This document shows, piece after piece, positions 23,325-33,786 of a stretch of 64,000 bases of DNA. The notes under the pieces are model-generated. The model saw nothing but the letters and a program-made list of their open reading frames with translations. It was not told the origin of the DNA and ran no database searches. Location of the stretch: contig NW_015622543.1 of the NCBI RefSeq assembly GCF_000835495.1, forward strand, positions 5,444,619-5,508,618. The letters run 5' to 3'. A program made the translations under genes and the position numbers. Source of the DNA: Cladophialophora immunda. Lineage: Eukaryota; Ascomycota; Eurotiomycetes; Chaetothyriales; Herpotrichiellaceae. Position 1 is the stretch's first letter. Each line of letters begins with the position of its first letter.

Positions 23325-24443
23325 GGCTATTGAGGCTCTGAAATACCCAATTCCAGGAAAATGGCCAAATGATAAATATCTCTGTTGTCGTGGGAGGAAC
23401 TTGAAGGAGCGATCGCTTCGCAACTCGGAGCATATATACTTCAAAAACCTCTCCTTCCATCGGCAGTTCGTAGTGCACTGTAATCAGACAAAGGAGGTGG
23501 TCTTGCAACCACTTGAGATGACCAAGCAACGCAAGACAAACCCAGATCCAACAGGAAAAGGCCACTCATCCCAGGGCTCACCAGATGGTATTCCCGAATG
23601 ACCAAGCAAGGCCCACCATGTCCAATCTGGTGATTCGTCACACCTGGATATACCTACCAAGTATAGAAGCCACAGGGGAATCCTGAAACTGGGGTAACAA
23701 GGGGAACACCATGACCTCAGTGTACAAAGTTTTAAATATGTCTTGATGCGGTCCCGATCGCCCACACCTGAGATCATAGAAATGGATCAAGCTTTGTAAG
23801 TCCATACCACGGCACCGATGTTGCGACCTCATCGGCAAGTTGGTCGGAGTAGTGCTTGGAATACTTTCCCATGGCTCGACATACGCGCAACCTAGTAAGG
23901 GTACCCCAACGACCAAAGTCCTCCAGTATGAGTAAGGGATCAGCCGAAGTCCTCGAAGGGACAGAGTGGAGATGACTAAGTGTTCTTGGGTTGAATAGTA
24001 ATATATGCTGGGGACCAGATGTATATCACAAATTGAGAATAGAGCCGAGTTTCGTCCGATAGGATTCGTGTGCGACCTCACCATCGGATTGGCCTCTGCC
24101 AAAGGCAGCAGAGCAGCTTCTACTTTGCCTAGTGCGGTACACTTGTGCAAACCATCCTTCATCAATCGTTTAACCGGTTGTAGTGACGAAGGCCCGTCTG
24201 TCGGTAAAGTCCAATCGGTAGTGCAGGGGGTCTCAAGGACAAGGGTTCGTGAAGAGTAATCAGGAATTGGGATACTGTCACGCCTTATGAGCCGAGAGAC
24301 ACTCGTATCCTGTCAGTATATCGATCAAAGTTGGACGTGTATAAGTTGTCTTCGCGCCTAAATTTCAACCCTCATCGCGGTACCGATCCTTGACCAGAGA
24401 TTGAGGTGTGGGGACAGCATTCTCGTTCTATCCAGTAGAAGAA
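23325..24443. other. Divergent intergenic region, 1.1 kb
   Basis: Lies between the NmrA-like gene (minus) and the aldo-keto reductase (plus). Contains a TATA-like site for the former. Frames on the minus strand (23484-24165) show no domain. Confidence 0.45.
23431..23440 (-). promoter_or_regulatory. TATA-like element of the NmrA-like gene
   Basis: The minus strand reads AGTATATATG about 110 bp before the ATG at 23324. Confidence 0.35.
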
Positions 24444-25476
24444 ATGCCTGGTCACAAGATGAAGGCTCTGGATGGCCCTTTCATGGTAATGCAGCAAGAA
24501 ATGCGGTGTTATACATTGACCTCAGACTGACAGCGCTTTTCAGTTGGCTTTTGGGACCGGCTCAACATGGCGAAAGGAAGATCCCGAGGCTCTCAACACC
24601 AGACTTATCGAGATTGTGAAAGAGGCCTTGGAGTTGGGGTATCGCCACCTTGATACAGCTGAGCGTAAGAAATCCAACGAGCGCCACATTCTTTCGTCGT
24701 CGCTCATCCATATTTAGTCTACAATACGGAGAGGGAGGTTGGGGAGGCAATAAAGCAATCCGGCGTGCCTGTTTCAGAAATCTACATCACCGGGAAAGGT
24801 GTGTATCCTTCTGCTCACCCTGCTGTGATTGTCGAAGATCTGACAACTGTTCCAAGTTTTCACCATGTCGGACATTCAAGGAGCGTTTGGTCGCACTTTG
24901 CAACGACTTGGTGTTGATTACATCGATCTGTATTTGCTTCATTACCCATACTTTGCCAAGTCAAAAGAGGATCTTCAGGCGGCATGGGCTGAGCTCGAGG
25001 CTATATACGACTCCGGCAGAGTTGGCGCCATAGGTGTTTCGAACTTCACTGGGGACCACATCGAGACGATATTGGAAACTGCACGAATAAGGCCGGTGTG
25101 CAACCAGGTCGAATTGAACCCATACCTCCCACGGATCCAACTGCAGGAGTACCACAAGAAACACGGTATACAGACGTTTGCCTTCTCACCGTTATCGCCA
25201 ATTGTCAGAGCAACCCCGGGACCACTGGACAGTGAATTGACGTCCATCGCAGAGAAACACGGAATAAGTACAGCTCTTGCTTTGATACGCTGGGCCTTGC
25301 AGCAAGACATTGCGGTGGTGACAACTTCAACTGAGAAAGCTCGTATGAAGGATCATTTGTTGGCTCTGAATGCATCGTTGCCACCGGAAGAAGTAGCACT
25401 AATCAGCAAATTAGGTGCAGAGAAACATTTCAGAGGTCGCTGGAATGATAAATTTGCTGCAGACGATCGAAGGTGA
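24444..25476 (+). CDS. Aldo-keto reductase
   Basis: Exons 24444-24485, 24544-24664, 24718-24798 and 24857-25476 give 287 residues. The catalytic tetrad is visible: Asp51 (GYRHLDTAE), Tyr56 (YNTE, restored across a splice), Lys81 (TGK) and His110 (LLHYPY). GVSNF, CNQVELNPYL and the cofactor loop 'VVTTSTEKARMKDHL' also match the family. It reduces aldehydes or ketones with NADPH in the cytosol. The first exon is short (14 codons). The ATG at 24444 gives MPGHKMKALDG and could be replaced by the ATG at 24459. It is convergent with the amidohydrolase gene, with 94 bp between the stop codons. Confidence 0.9.
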
Positions 25477-25570
25477 AAGACTTTGGGATGCACTCTCAAC
25501 CGTAGTACCACACTTGCCAATTTGGGCATCAATTCCACAGTTCAATCCAAAGATTGCCGAAAATCACTGC

Positions 25571-26554
25571 TCAATGTATACCATTGGACAATGGAGCACT
25601 TTGATCCGCCCGTTTGGCTGCATCGGGAAAGAGGTCCCATGTATTCTTCGCGATCGAGCCTGCAGGCAACCCCTGGAGCTTCTCAAAAGCCATTACATCC
25701 TCCTTGTTCTCGTTCATGGTGCTTGAAGTCGAGCAAGGAACTCCACAATCGGACCCGTAAAGACAATGACCAATGCCGACCATGTTTGCAGCGGGGGCTA
25801 GCCCAGTTTTGGCTGTTGCGGCAGTGTCGATATAGAGACTTGATAGCTGCTTCTCAATTTCTTCCCGCGTCAACTTTTCTGGATTTGGAACCCATGATTC
25901 TGTTCCTAGGAGGCTGATTCGTCCAGAGAGTGCTGGGAGGGCACCTCCACAGTGGGCGAAAATGAACTTAATATTCGGAAACCGTCGAAACACCCCTTTG
26001 TACAGCATATCGGTGGCGACTCTCGCTGTATCGAATGCAACATCGATTAGGGGGCTAGGCTTTCCATACGTCCCTGCGACATATGCGTTCGGATGTATGT
26101 GGACCACTGCATCTCGGCGGTTGAGGATTTCCCATACCCTTTCAAGCCTTGGGTCGCTGAGTGGAACTTCGTTGTACACCGTGGTTGCCGCAAAGCCATC
26201 AGGCCGAAGATCCCATTGATCTACTCTTCTTATCTCTTCCAGACAAGCTTCTGCGTCGTCAGTGGGGAGAGCGGCAAGTTGCCCAAATCGCTGCGGGAAT
26301 TTCATCACAATGTTGTGTCCGAGATCATTGGCAGCTCTCAGTTTCTCGTGCGGATAAGGTAAGTAGCTGAGCAGAGACATCTGCACGCCGACACTGTCAT
26401 TGTGCTCAATGACCCTCTCGGCGCTCCAATGGAGTGACGCCGCAGATACCATGAAGTTGCCCTTGCATAGTGCTTGGGCCATCTCCTCCGCTTGCTCGTC
26501 CGTCAAGGGAGGAAAGAAATGTGTATGAACATCGAGCCAGCCCGTCGGTGCCAT
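25571..26554 (-). CDS. Amidohydrolase-2 family (ACMSD-like metal-dependent hydrolase/decarboxylase)
   Basis: Intronless, 327 residues. The metal-binding HxH is at residues 10 and 12 (WLDVHTHF). VVHIHPNAY, FIFAHCGGALPAL and an Asp in YGSDCGVP supply the remaining family positions. This layout matches 2-amino-3-carboxymuconate-6-semialdehyde decarboxylase and related gamma-resorcylate/o-pyrocatechuate decarboxylases. These release CO2 from aromatic acids or hydrolyse ring-cleavage products. It supports a catabolic role for the island. The exact substrate cannot be told from sequence. Confidence 0.88.
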   Translation of the reverse strand: MAPTGWLDVHTHFFPPLTDEQAEEMAQALCKGNFMVSAASLHWSAERVIEHNDSVGVQMSLLSYLPYPHEKLRAANDLGHNIVMKFPQRFGQLAALPTDDAEACLEEIRRVDQWDLRPDGFAATTVYNEVPLSDPRLERVWEILNRRDAVVHIHPNAYVAGTYGKPSPLIDVAFDTARVATDMLYKGVFRRFPNIKFIFAHCGGALPALSGRISLLGTESWVPNPEKLTREEIEKQLSSLYIDTAATAKTGLAPAANMVGIGHCLYGSDCGVPCSTSSTMNENKEDVMAFEKLQGLPAGSIAKNTWDLFPDAAKRADQSAPLSNGIH

Positions 26555-27088
26555 TATTCTTGGTCAGGGGACTAGTGCGAGCGCTGTAACACTAACCTGG
26601 ACTTTTGGTTGTTGCAGGGACGAAAGCTGAAGCCGGCTTGGAGGTTTCGTCGTGATATGAAGTGTAAGATTCTTATCTCCGGCATTGTTAAGTCCGAGTC
26701 AGTCACACAATCCTTGTACGGGCTTGCTGGCTGGTGGCTCCTCGCTGTTGCCGTGTGGTGCAAACACTTTGGTATGACTTGATGTGGATTATCATCGATC
26801 TCGTCAGGCGAGAACATATGGTCATGGCAATCTAGCCCCCCCAATGAGACCTCTCTGATGTAGCCAGACACAAGTAAGGCTTCAGGCACGTCTCCTCGAC
26901 CAAAGCCGAAGCGCAAGCCCGGCTCCCCTTGCATCGAGAGAGTTGGCGAAGCTTTTCATCCGCTTGTATCAAGACAAGCGCTCTTCGCGGCAGGCTGTTC
27001 CGTGACCGCAAGACCACCGACCCATTCACCGATGGGCTGAGGAAATGCGAATGTGGCACGATTCACCACAATTCACCACATGAATCTC
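26555..27088. other. Intergenic
   Basis: 534 bp between the amidohydrolase start and the stop of SLX9, both on the minus strand. Holds the amidohydrolase promoter. Nothing else seen. Confidence 0.4.
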
Positions 27089-27749
27089 TCAAGTCCTGAC
27101 CTTCAACTCGGGTTTCGTCTCGAGCGTCTGAGCGATGAACCCCCTCAGAGCTGCCCATCTCTCGCTTGTCGAGGGAATGGCGGTAGTGGTGCTTCCCCCA
27201 CCCACACCATTCCCAGAAGTCTCTGCCGTCCCTTCATTCGGAGACCTTGGTGCTGCAAGCTGGGCCATATTCTTCGCAAATCGATCTCGTTCACCTTTAT
27301 CGACTTTCTCCCTCCTTTTCAGTGCACCCGGCCGTGATTTTAGACTCTTTCGCCTAATGATATTGACCTGATCTTGAGGCCGATCGCCTGTTGATACGCT
27401 TGTTCCTTGTGCATCATCGTTCTCTGCGTCGTAGTCATCCGGAAGTGCAGCAGCCAGTGCATCAAGGGTCGTGACAAGTTTCTTATTCGGTCGCCTTCGT
27501 TTGGGCCTTTTCGCGGTGGATTTTGCGACTTTGTTCATGAGCTCAGCATGTTTGATTCGACGTTTGTCCTTCTTCGAAGACGGAAAGAGCGGTTCAGACT
27601 TGGTTGTGGCACTTGAATCCACGGCCTTAGAGGTCTTTTTCAGGATGTATTTCAGAGGTCGCACACTCCGCGATAGAGGTTCGCGAACGGGAGCCTGATG
27701 TAATTTAATCAATTTTGGCACTTCAATAGAGGACTTCTCGGCATACCAT
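27089..27749 (-). CDS. SLX9: Ribosome biogenesis protein SLX9
   Basis: The conserved core is clear: KKDKRRIKHAELMNKV, then KRPKRRRPNKKLVTTLDALAAALPD, and a C-terminal SERWAALRGFIAQTLE helix, as in fungal Slx9, a nucleolar factor of 90S/40S pre-ribosomes involved in ITS1 processing and export. No ATG exists in the open frame upstream of the core. The best model is a first exon consisting only of the start codon (27749-27747), a 52-nt intron with gtatgc..cag ends, then 27694-27089. This gives a 202-residue protein starting MAPVREP. The protein is very basic, as expected. The family call is strong and the start is moderate. Confidence 0.82.
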
Positions 27750-28663
27750 TGTACAAGGAAGACAATCAATGTCTTCTCCAGGTTCGTCGGTACCAACCAA
27801 AGTGGCAGCGAACAGTGGACTTACATCTGAGACGAAGAAAAAATTGGGTGGAGGTGCGCTTATCGATAAGGGCAACGGTGTCGTTATGTTCTCCAAGTGC
27901 CTGCAGCCAGCTGCTTCATAACCCGAGCTTCACACTTCAACCCCTCTTCTCTCTTCATCCATTTTTCTCTCCCTTGTGCTCTCCTCAACTTCGAAGAGAT
28001 TGCATATTGATCCATTCACGATGTGAGAGCTAGAGGTAAGTGCGGCGTGGCCGCATCCTCTTCAACTGCGGAAGGGGACTGTCAACTCGGCTCCAGAAAC
28101 GCTTGCCAAACTGAGCATCAAAACGCCCAACATGGAAGGTGTTTGCCCGCCAAAAGGGAGCAAAGAAGTACTTGAGTACGCAAGTTCTATTCTTCCTCCC
28201 GGCTAACGCAGAGAAATGCCATGAGATCCAAGCTCGACTCGTCACCAGGCGTTCTTTCGGCGCGGGCTAGCGCACAAAGAATCCGTTCTGCCGACCCACG
28301 ATTGAGGAGGTTACACTGTTACGAACCCAAAGAGGCAGCTCTTTGAGTGGGCGATGCTCTGGCAAAGGGGCAGAGGGAGCAGACTTTACCTCGGTGCCGG
28401 ACCATTGGATCGTCCGGACGAAACGAGTCGACATGTCCCTGTCGCGTCTCAGCCAGCCCCTCGTCCATCTCTGCCGTTCCCCGCACAGGTCGATACATTG
28501 ATATAAACATCAGCTGGGTGGCTCATTCTCGACGAAGAATCCAGGCTCTTTCTGAGTACACCAACTGCAAATTTAAGACATCGGACTCGGTCGCTTTCCC
28601 CAATAAGATTCTTCCCCAGAACCAACTTCTTTCCTCTTGTATAGGCATCCACCTCCGCTCAAA
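27750..28663. other. Divergent intergenic region
   Basis: Lies between SLX9 (minus) and the EthD gene (plus). Pyrimidine-rich around 27935-27985. TATA-like TGATATAAAC near 28499, about 160 bp before the EthD ATG. No coding sequence recognised. Confidence 0.4.
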
Positions 28664-28987
28664 ATGCCTTTCCACGCAACAGTCCTCTACCCAAATGACG
28701 ACGATACCAAGTTCGACATGTCTTACTACCTCAAGACCCACATGCCTCTAGTGATGGAAAACTTCAAAAAGCACGGTCTTAAGAGATGGGAGGTGCTCGA
28801 ATACAAGCCCGGTGGAGACGGCGCAAAGCCCAAGTTTTGTGTGGGCGCGACCCTGATCTGGGACACGCCTGACCAGCTGGGTGCGGCATTGGCCTCGGAG
28901 GACGCAAAGCCTGTCTTTGGAGACATCCCCAATTTCTGCAACAAGCAGCCCGTCTTCCTCGGAGGGGAGCTTGTGGGGACATCTTAG
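28664..28987 (+). CDS. EthD-domain protein
   Basis: Single exon, 107 residues, ATG at 28664. The sequence has the EthD fold (dimeric alpha/beta barrel): VLYPNDDDTKFDMSYYLKTH (a variant of the YYxxxH motif), MPLV, then 'CVGATLIWDTPDQLGAAL'. EthD proteins accompany oxidative degradation of ethers and aromatic compounds, and some fungal members are small cyclases or dehydratases. It is close to, but separated by SLX9 from, the oxidoreductase island. Confidence 0.85.
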   Translation: MPFHATVLYPNDDDTKFDMSYYLKTHMPLVMENFKKHGLKRWEVLEYKPGGDGAKPKFCVGATLIWDTPDQLGAALASEDAKPVFGDIPNFCNKQPVFLGGELVGTS

Positions 28988-29784
28988 AGCGGAAGTTGAC
29001 GATCGCCAGGGAAGTGAATATCAATAGACGAGGATATTCATCAGTCCTCAACCAAGAGGTCTGGTGCAGCCACCGATTCAAGAATGAACAATGATGAGCA
29101 CAACTTGCTGCCTCGGGATGTTTCGGACAAATGCTTCTTCGAGTGACACAGAGAATGTTCCGTCTATTTCTTCTTGCGCAATGCTAAGGAATCGTTCGCA
29201 TGCAACCAGACAACCCAAGGGCCTAGCACGTAGTGAGTTCCAGGACCACTGCTATGTTCATTCTTAGCCGAAACCCATAACAAACCTCGTACCCTCGAGG
29301 AGATATATACCACCGGCCGGGTGGCAAACCAGTTGAATGTACCCCCGAGACCGATACTACAAACGCATCGAGACGATAGACACGAACCGAAAGACGCACA
29401 AGGGAGGTCGGGCTCTCTTTAGCGAACCGCTTATGTAGCTGAGGATAAAACCCGCAGGCTGAAACAGACCCCGTCCTTGCTTTCCGACGCGGAGAACGAC
29501 AGCGCTTTATCAGACTGCCCTTTGCCCCCTAGCGTGGTTGTCGATCGCTCTACCCATTGACGTATGCCACCCTTGCCTTTGCCGGAGAAGTGCGACTTTG
29601 TAGAGCAGGAGAGCAAGAGGTCATCATTTCCTTTCTTTTTGGGGATGTCTACAGTTGCATTGCCCTCTGGAGGAACAGCATGTGGAGTGGTCGTTGATTG
29701 TCGTGTCTCCCAGAGTATTGTGGCTGACCATTCATCCCGACAGCAAGTACTCCAGTCGGACTCATCTCTTCAGCGTTATTTGCG
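28988..29784. other. Intergenic
   Basis: About 800 bp between two plus-strand genes. The minus-strand frame at 29431-29616 has no domain. Nothing recognised. Confidence 0.4.
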
Positions 29785-30720
29785 ATGGCTCCGATCGCAC
29801 TTGACCAGACTGTTGACCGGCCGGGCCTGTACGAAAAGACAGAGCCGAGCACGCAAGAGACGGGAGAAAACATTCGTCTCGCTGCGAGAGCCGGGGCATA
29901 CGACAAGCAGACCTCCGGCGCCGCCCCGAACTACGTCCAGGCAAACCTGATAGCCCTGCCATCGAGGTTTGCCGCGGACTTCAGACTGCTGTGCCAACGG
30001 AACCCTGTCCCGTGTCCTCTGCTGGCTGAATCGAAGGACGCGGGGAGGTGGGACGAGCTCAAGTCCTGGCTCCCTGGCCTTGCTGGAAAGGACATCGCCA
30101 ACGACCTCGACCTTCGCCGTGACTTTCCGAAGTACATGGTCTATGAGGACGGCGTGCTGGCAAAGTCTCACTGCGGCGACGTTGGCGCGGTGTGGACCGA
30201 CGACCACGTTGGCTTCTTGATCGGTTGCTCGTTCAGTTTCGAAGCCGCCCTGGCCGCTGAGGGGCTGGTTCCGTCCCATGTGGCACGCGGTAGGAACGTG
30301 CCGATGTACCGCACGAGCCTCCCCCTGTGCCCCGCCGGTGTCTTCAGCCAGTGCACGTACGTGGTGTCAATGAGACCGTACCGGAGGAACGAGATCCAGA
30401 AGGTGAGAGACATCACGCGCACATATGTCGCGACCCATGGCGAGCCCATCGATTGGGGGTGGGACGCTGCGACGCGCCTTGGGATCAGGGACATCGGTGA
30501 GCCCGAGTTTGGAGACAGCCCAATCTTGCACGACGGCTCGCCTCTCGTTCAGAGCATTGGGGCTGGATCTGAGGAATTCGTCCCCGTCTTCTGGGGATGT
30601 GGTGTCACGCCACAAGAGGCAGTGCGACAGGCTTCTTTGAAGGGGTCCGTCATTGGACACGCTCCGGGACACATGATTGTGCTGGACATAAGGGATTCGG
30701 ACATGGTTGCAAGGACGTGA
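29785..30720 (+). CDS. DUF1445 / D-glutamate cyclase-like (YcsI family) hydro-lyase
   Basis: Intronless, 311 residues. Family features are the N-terminal YVQANLIALP, the central FPKYMVYEDGVL, the conserved GCSFSFE, MRPYRRNEI, 'PVFWGCGVTPQEA' and a C-terminal 'IGHAPGHMIVLD'. DUF1445 members are annotated as putative hydro-lyases. The human mitochondrial homologue converts D-glutamate to 5-oxo-D-proline. No clear mitochondrial targeting sequence is seen here. The high G+C within the coding part and the absence of introns would fit bacterial ancestry, a common feature of fungal members, but this was not tested. Confidence 0.85.
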   Translation: MAPIALDQTVDRPGLYEKTEPSTQETGENIRLAARAGAYDKQTSGAAPNYVQANLIALPSRFAADFRLLCQRNPVPCPLLAESKDAGRWDELKSWLPGLAGKDIANDLDLRRDFPKYMVYEDGVLAKSHCGDVGAVWTDDHVGFLIGCSFSFEAALAAEGLVPSHVARGRNVPMYRTSLPLCPAGVFSQCTYVVSMRPYRRNEIQKVRDITRTYVATHGEPIDWGWDAATRLGIRDIGEPEFGDSPILHDGSPLVQSIGAGSEEFVPVFWGCGVTPQEAVRQASLKGSVIGHAPGHMIVLDIRDSDMVART

Positions 30721-31304
30721 CCTCGATGGCCTCCGTGGTTGGCGTGGATCAGGGGGTTGAGGCACTGGAAAGCATTCGCTGGAGGCCAACTCTTCAAAAT
30801 TCCCACCATGTCTTAGTGAGTGAGTCAATAAGTATTTCCTGAGTTCCATCTTCTTGTGCTTTTTGCCTCGCTGCTCTCCGAGACAACATTGGAGATGGAC
30901 GTCCCTTCTTGTTGTTTGACAAATTATGAGTTGTTTTGCTTTGCCATAGAAGTGAGCTGGGAACCAATTCGGGCTGCACCTAGGAAAGAGTATGCGACAC
31001 ATTAGTGGATAAAGACTAAGAATTTTGCGTAATGAGACAAGTCTCGGAACACTTCTTGCATTCAACAGTCCTCAGATAAAGATGCCATAGTATTGGTTGA
31101 CTGAAAATGGATTGCATCACCAAAGCTCAGCCTCGCTACCCCCTTTCCCCCTTCCTTCATTAGTCCAACATTTCCAATCGATATCCCTTAACAATCAGCC
31201 TGCTGTTGTTCCTCGTCGTTCACATCCATGTCCTTGTCCAATCCACACCGCTGCCTGTGTAGATTGATGCAACTTTCCAGAGCCTAGGCAGGTCGTTTTC
31301 TCGC
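30721..31304. other. Intergenic, convergent
   Basis: 584 bp between two gene ends, A/T-richer than its flanks. No gene recognised. The long minus-strand frame across 31195-31650 is partly the last coding exons of the protease and partly its intron. Confidence 0.4.
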
Positions 31305-32872
31305 TCAGGCAGTGTCCCAAAAGCTCCCGGTCCGGACAGCATCCACAAAGGCAGGTGTGAAGGCCACAATTTCGTTGTATCTCCGATCGTTCCAACTTTC
31401 CCCATGGACTAAGGCACAACCAGTCAGCTCTTCGTTTTGGCAAATCGTTGATTGGGGGCATCGGCTTACAGAGTCCCACGACGACAGATCGCCAACTACC
31501 GGCCTCCCGGTACACGTGGCATACCATACCCCCCGAACAACCGTAGGTTCCTACGATGCTGCATTCTCTGGTCTGTGCGAAAAGGCTGTTCCCTGATTTA
31601 GCGTGGCATGGAATGGCGCGATGAGTTGTCTCGACTTGACCGAAGGCCACACTCCGAGTATGAGGTGCGAATGTATCTGCAAAGTCCTGGAGACTCTGTT
31701 AGAAGCTATCGGCATATCGAGAGCGTTGACTTACGGCTGGCTTCTTTGTAGCACCGGGGTTGAGTTTTCGGCCTTCGTCACATAATAATCTCCACGCGCC
31801 TGCTATGTTCGCATCTTTCGCAAACTGTTTTCTCTCGGGAGAAAAGTCGCTAGCCTCCACAGTTGGATCGGAACCTGGATAATAGGCTGCAAAAAGTCGC
31901 AGGTATGACACATCAGTCTCCTTGGACGAGAAACCCGACGCGTTTTCAGATGTTGTCGCAGTAAGCAATGCTGATAAGTCGCTTGGTTTCATTGAATGCG
32001 GTGGATGCTTGCCGCCTTTCGCTGCCGCCTTGGTCAGCTCGAAAATTGCAATATCTGAAGTGCGTGACACCCTGAGTAGATACACCGGCCACGATTCGGG
32101 GCCTGGAATCTGTTAGGACCTGGACATCAATCTGATTTGGGGCTGTACGCATACTATCTGGCATCAATCCTTGATTCGCCGCCTTCTTGTTGGATACGAA
32201 AGCTCGTGGTCTCGGTGGATTCGCAGTCTTCAGGAACTTCTCTGTCTCGTCGGCGTTGGTGTCAAAAACTGTCTGTAGAAAGTGGGCACATGTCACGAAT
32301 TTCGTCTTGTCTAGCCAGAAGCCGGACATGGTTATCCCGTCCACCTCTTCGAGGTTCAGTTCGCCGTTCCGATTCGGAGCTTCGCGAAGCACGGTAATGA
32401 AAATCCTGCCTGTGACTTGTTTTGCGACTTGACCGACGTAATTCGCAGCCTGGAAGTGTGAGAGACCATTTTGACAGCTCTGGGAGAGACTTACAGTTTC
32501 AGCTTGTTCGGGGGTTTGCGCCAGATGTCGAACTTGAGCGTATTCCCAAGTGCCTGACACATCGATAGAACCGTCCACCTCTACCGGCAAGCTCTTCTTC
32601 CAGACGTTGGCAGATCTGTCGAAACACGGACCGCCAAACTGTCCAACCATATTGAAATACACAGCAGCAGGTTTGAAATCTGGTATACCAACGAAGATAC
32701 CTCCTTCCATCGTGCGCCGAGCTGTTTGTAAATGATGGTGAGCTACACATCTTCAAAGGCAGTGCTCATGGAACATACCAGGGGATTGATCTGCGTCGGC
32801 CTTGTCTTCATTGTTTGCTGCGTCTCGCTTTCTGGGAGACTGGCGTTTGCCATCACGCCTGCCTGGGTTCAT
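31305..32872 (-). CDS. Trypsin-like serine protease, intracellular, unassigned family
   Basis: Six exons (32872-32779, 32721-32495, 32449-32155, 32102-31735, 31695-31470, 31408-31305) give 437 residues. All triad positions of a chymotrypsin fold are visible in the right order: His163 in FVTCAHF, Asp222 in TSDIAIFEL, and Ser382 in YGCSGGM. The VVVGLFHGE strand follows, and the C-terminus reads NEIVAFTPAFVDAVR. The first 31 residues are strongly charged (MNPGRRDGKRQSPRKRD), with no signal peptide. About 100 residues separate His from the start of the fold. The long Asp-to-Ser spacing (160 residues) suggests an insertion. Splicing at 32154/32103 switches frame and is supported by a CTAAC branch-point-like site. 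I cannot assign a MEROPS family. Confidence 0.8.
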
Positions 32873-33786
32873 GCTGTTTGGTAGTGTCGCAGTTCAACAA
32901 CGGGAGCTTTTGGGAGACGTAGAGGTTTTGTTAATCACCACAAAAGATTGTGGCCGAGGTGTTCCACAGCTCCTTTTTAAACTGTAGGGCTTGCGCATAA
33001 ATGTTGACATTCCTGGTGAAGGAAGCCCAAACGTCACTCCGTTGGAATGTGAACGGTCTGCGCGTTACCGAGCAATTCACGACCAAAGGCATGCTGTGGA
33101 AAGTTAATCTGTAGTTGCATACCATGGCTTCTCGGCCCTCTCCTTGCCTCCAGCGCTTCGTAGAACTGGTGACAGGCTCCAAGTTGTCTAAGACGCAAAG
33201 GGGCACATAACAAAGAGCAAGCAAACACAGGGTCATGTCCAGAATCATTCGCCAGTGGGCCCCTGGAGTAAGCGCGTTCCAGCAGCTTGTTTGCCTTGTC
33301 GGGGTGACCGACCTGCCTTGACATTCTCTGGTTTGTATCGCGGCAACAAGGGATTGAATGTTGAAGGCGTGGATGGTTGGATTCGCCCACCGTAACCTTG
33401 GCTACTGAGGGCCATGTTCCTCAACACGCAATTCACCCCGATGCCCTTTCTCCTCTCCCTATGCCTCTTGCCCGCCGCTGCTCAAACAAGTCAAAGGTCG
33501 GTCCACCAAGCCCGCCGAAAAGGCAGATCTTGGTTCCTGGGCATGAAGCTTCTCGGCTGAATCGGACTTCGACGCCGACGGATCTCTTTCTATAGGGGGA
33601 TGTGCGACTACGTTCAATTTCAGCCTAAATTCACCCATCTCCAAAGCCTTGCATGAATCGGAGAACTACATACTCTCCATGGTGGAATGAAACCATGAAC
33701 AGCACAGATTCTCTCCAACGGGCATTGCGGTTCGCATTGGGTCAAGGATAGCCGATTAAACACTTTCACTCAAGCCGCATGACAGA
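32873..33786. other. Divergent intergenic region
   Basis: 914 bp between the protease start (minus) and the GH5 start (plus). The minus-strand frames at 32931-33436 and the frame at 33377-33595 show no domain. Confidence 0.4.

Noticed and set aside
31220..31650. Long minus-strand frame reading through the last protease intron with many cysteines
   Set aside because: Splicing at 31469/31409 gives the better FHGESWNDRR .. AFTPAFVDAV terminus. The Cys-rich read-through is intron and out-of-frame sequence.
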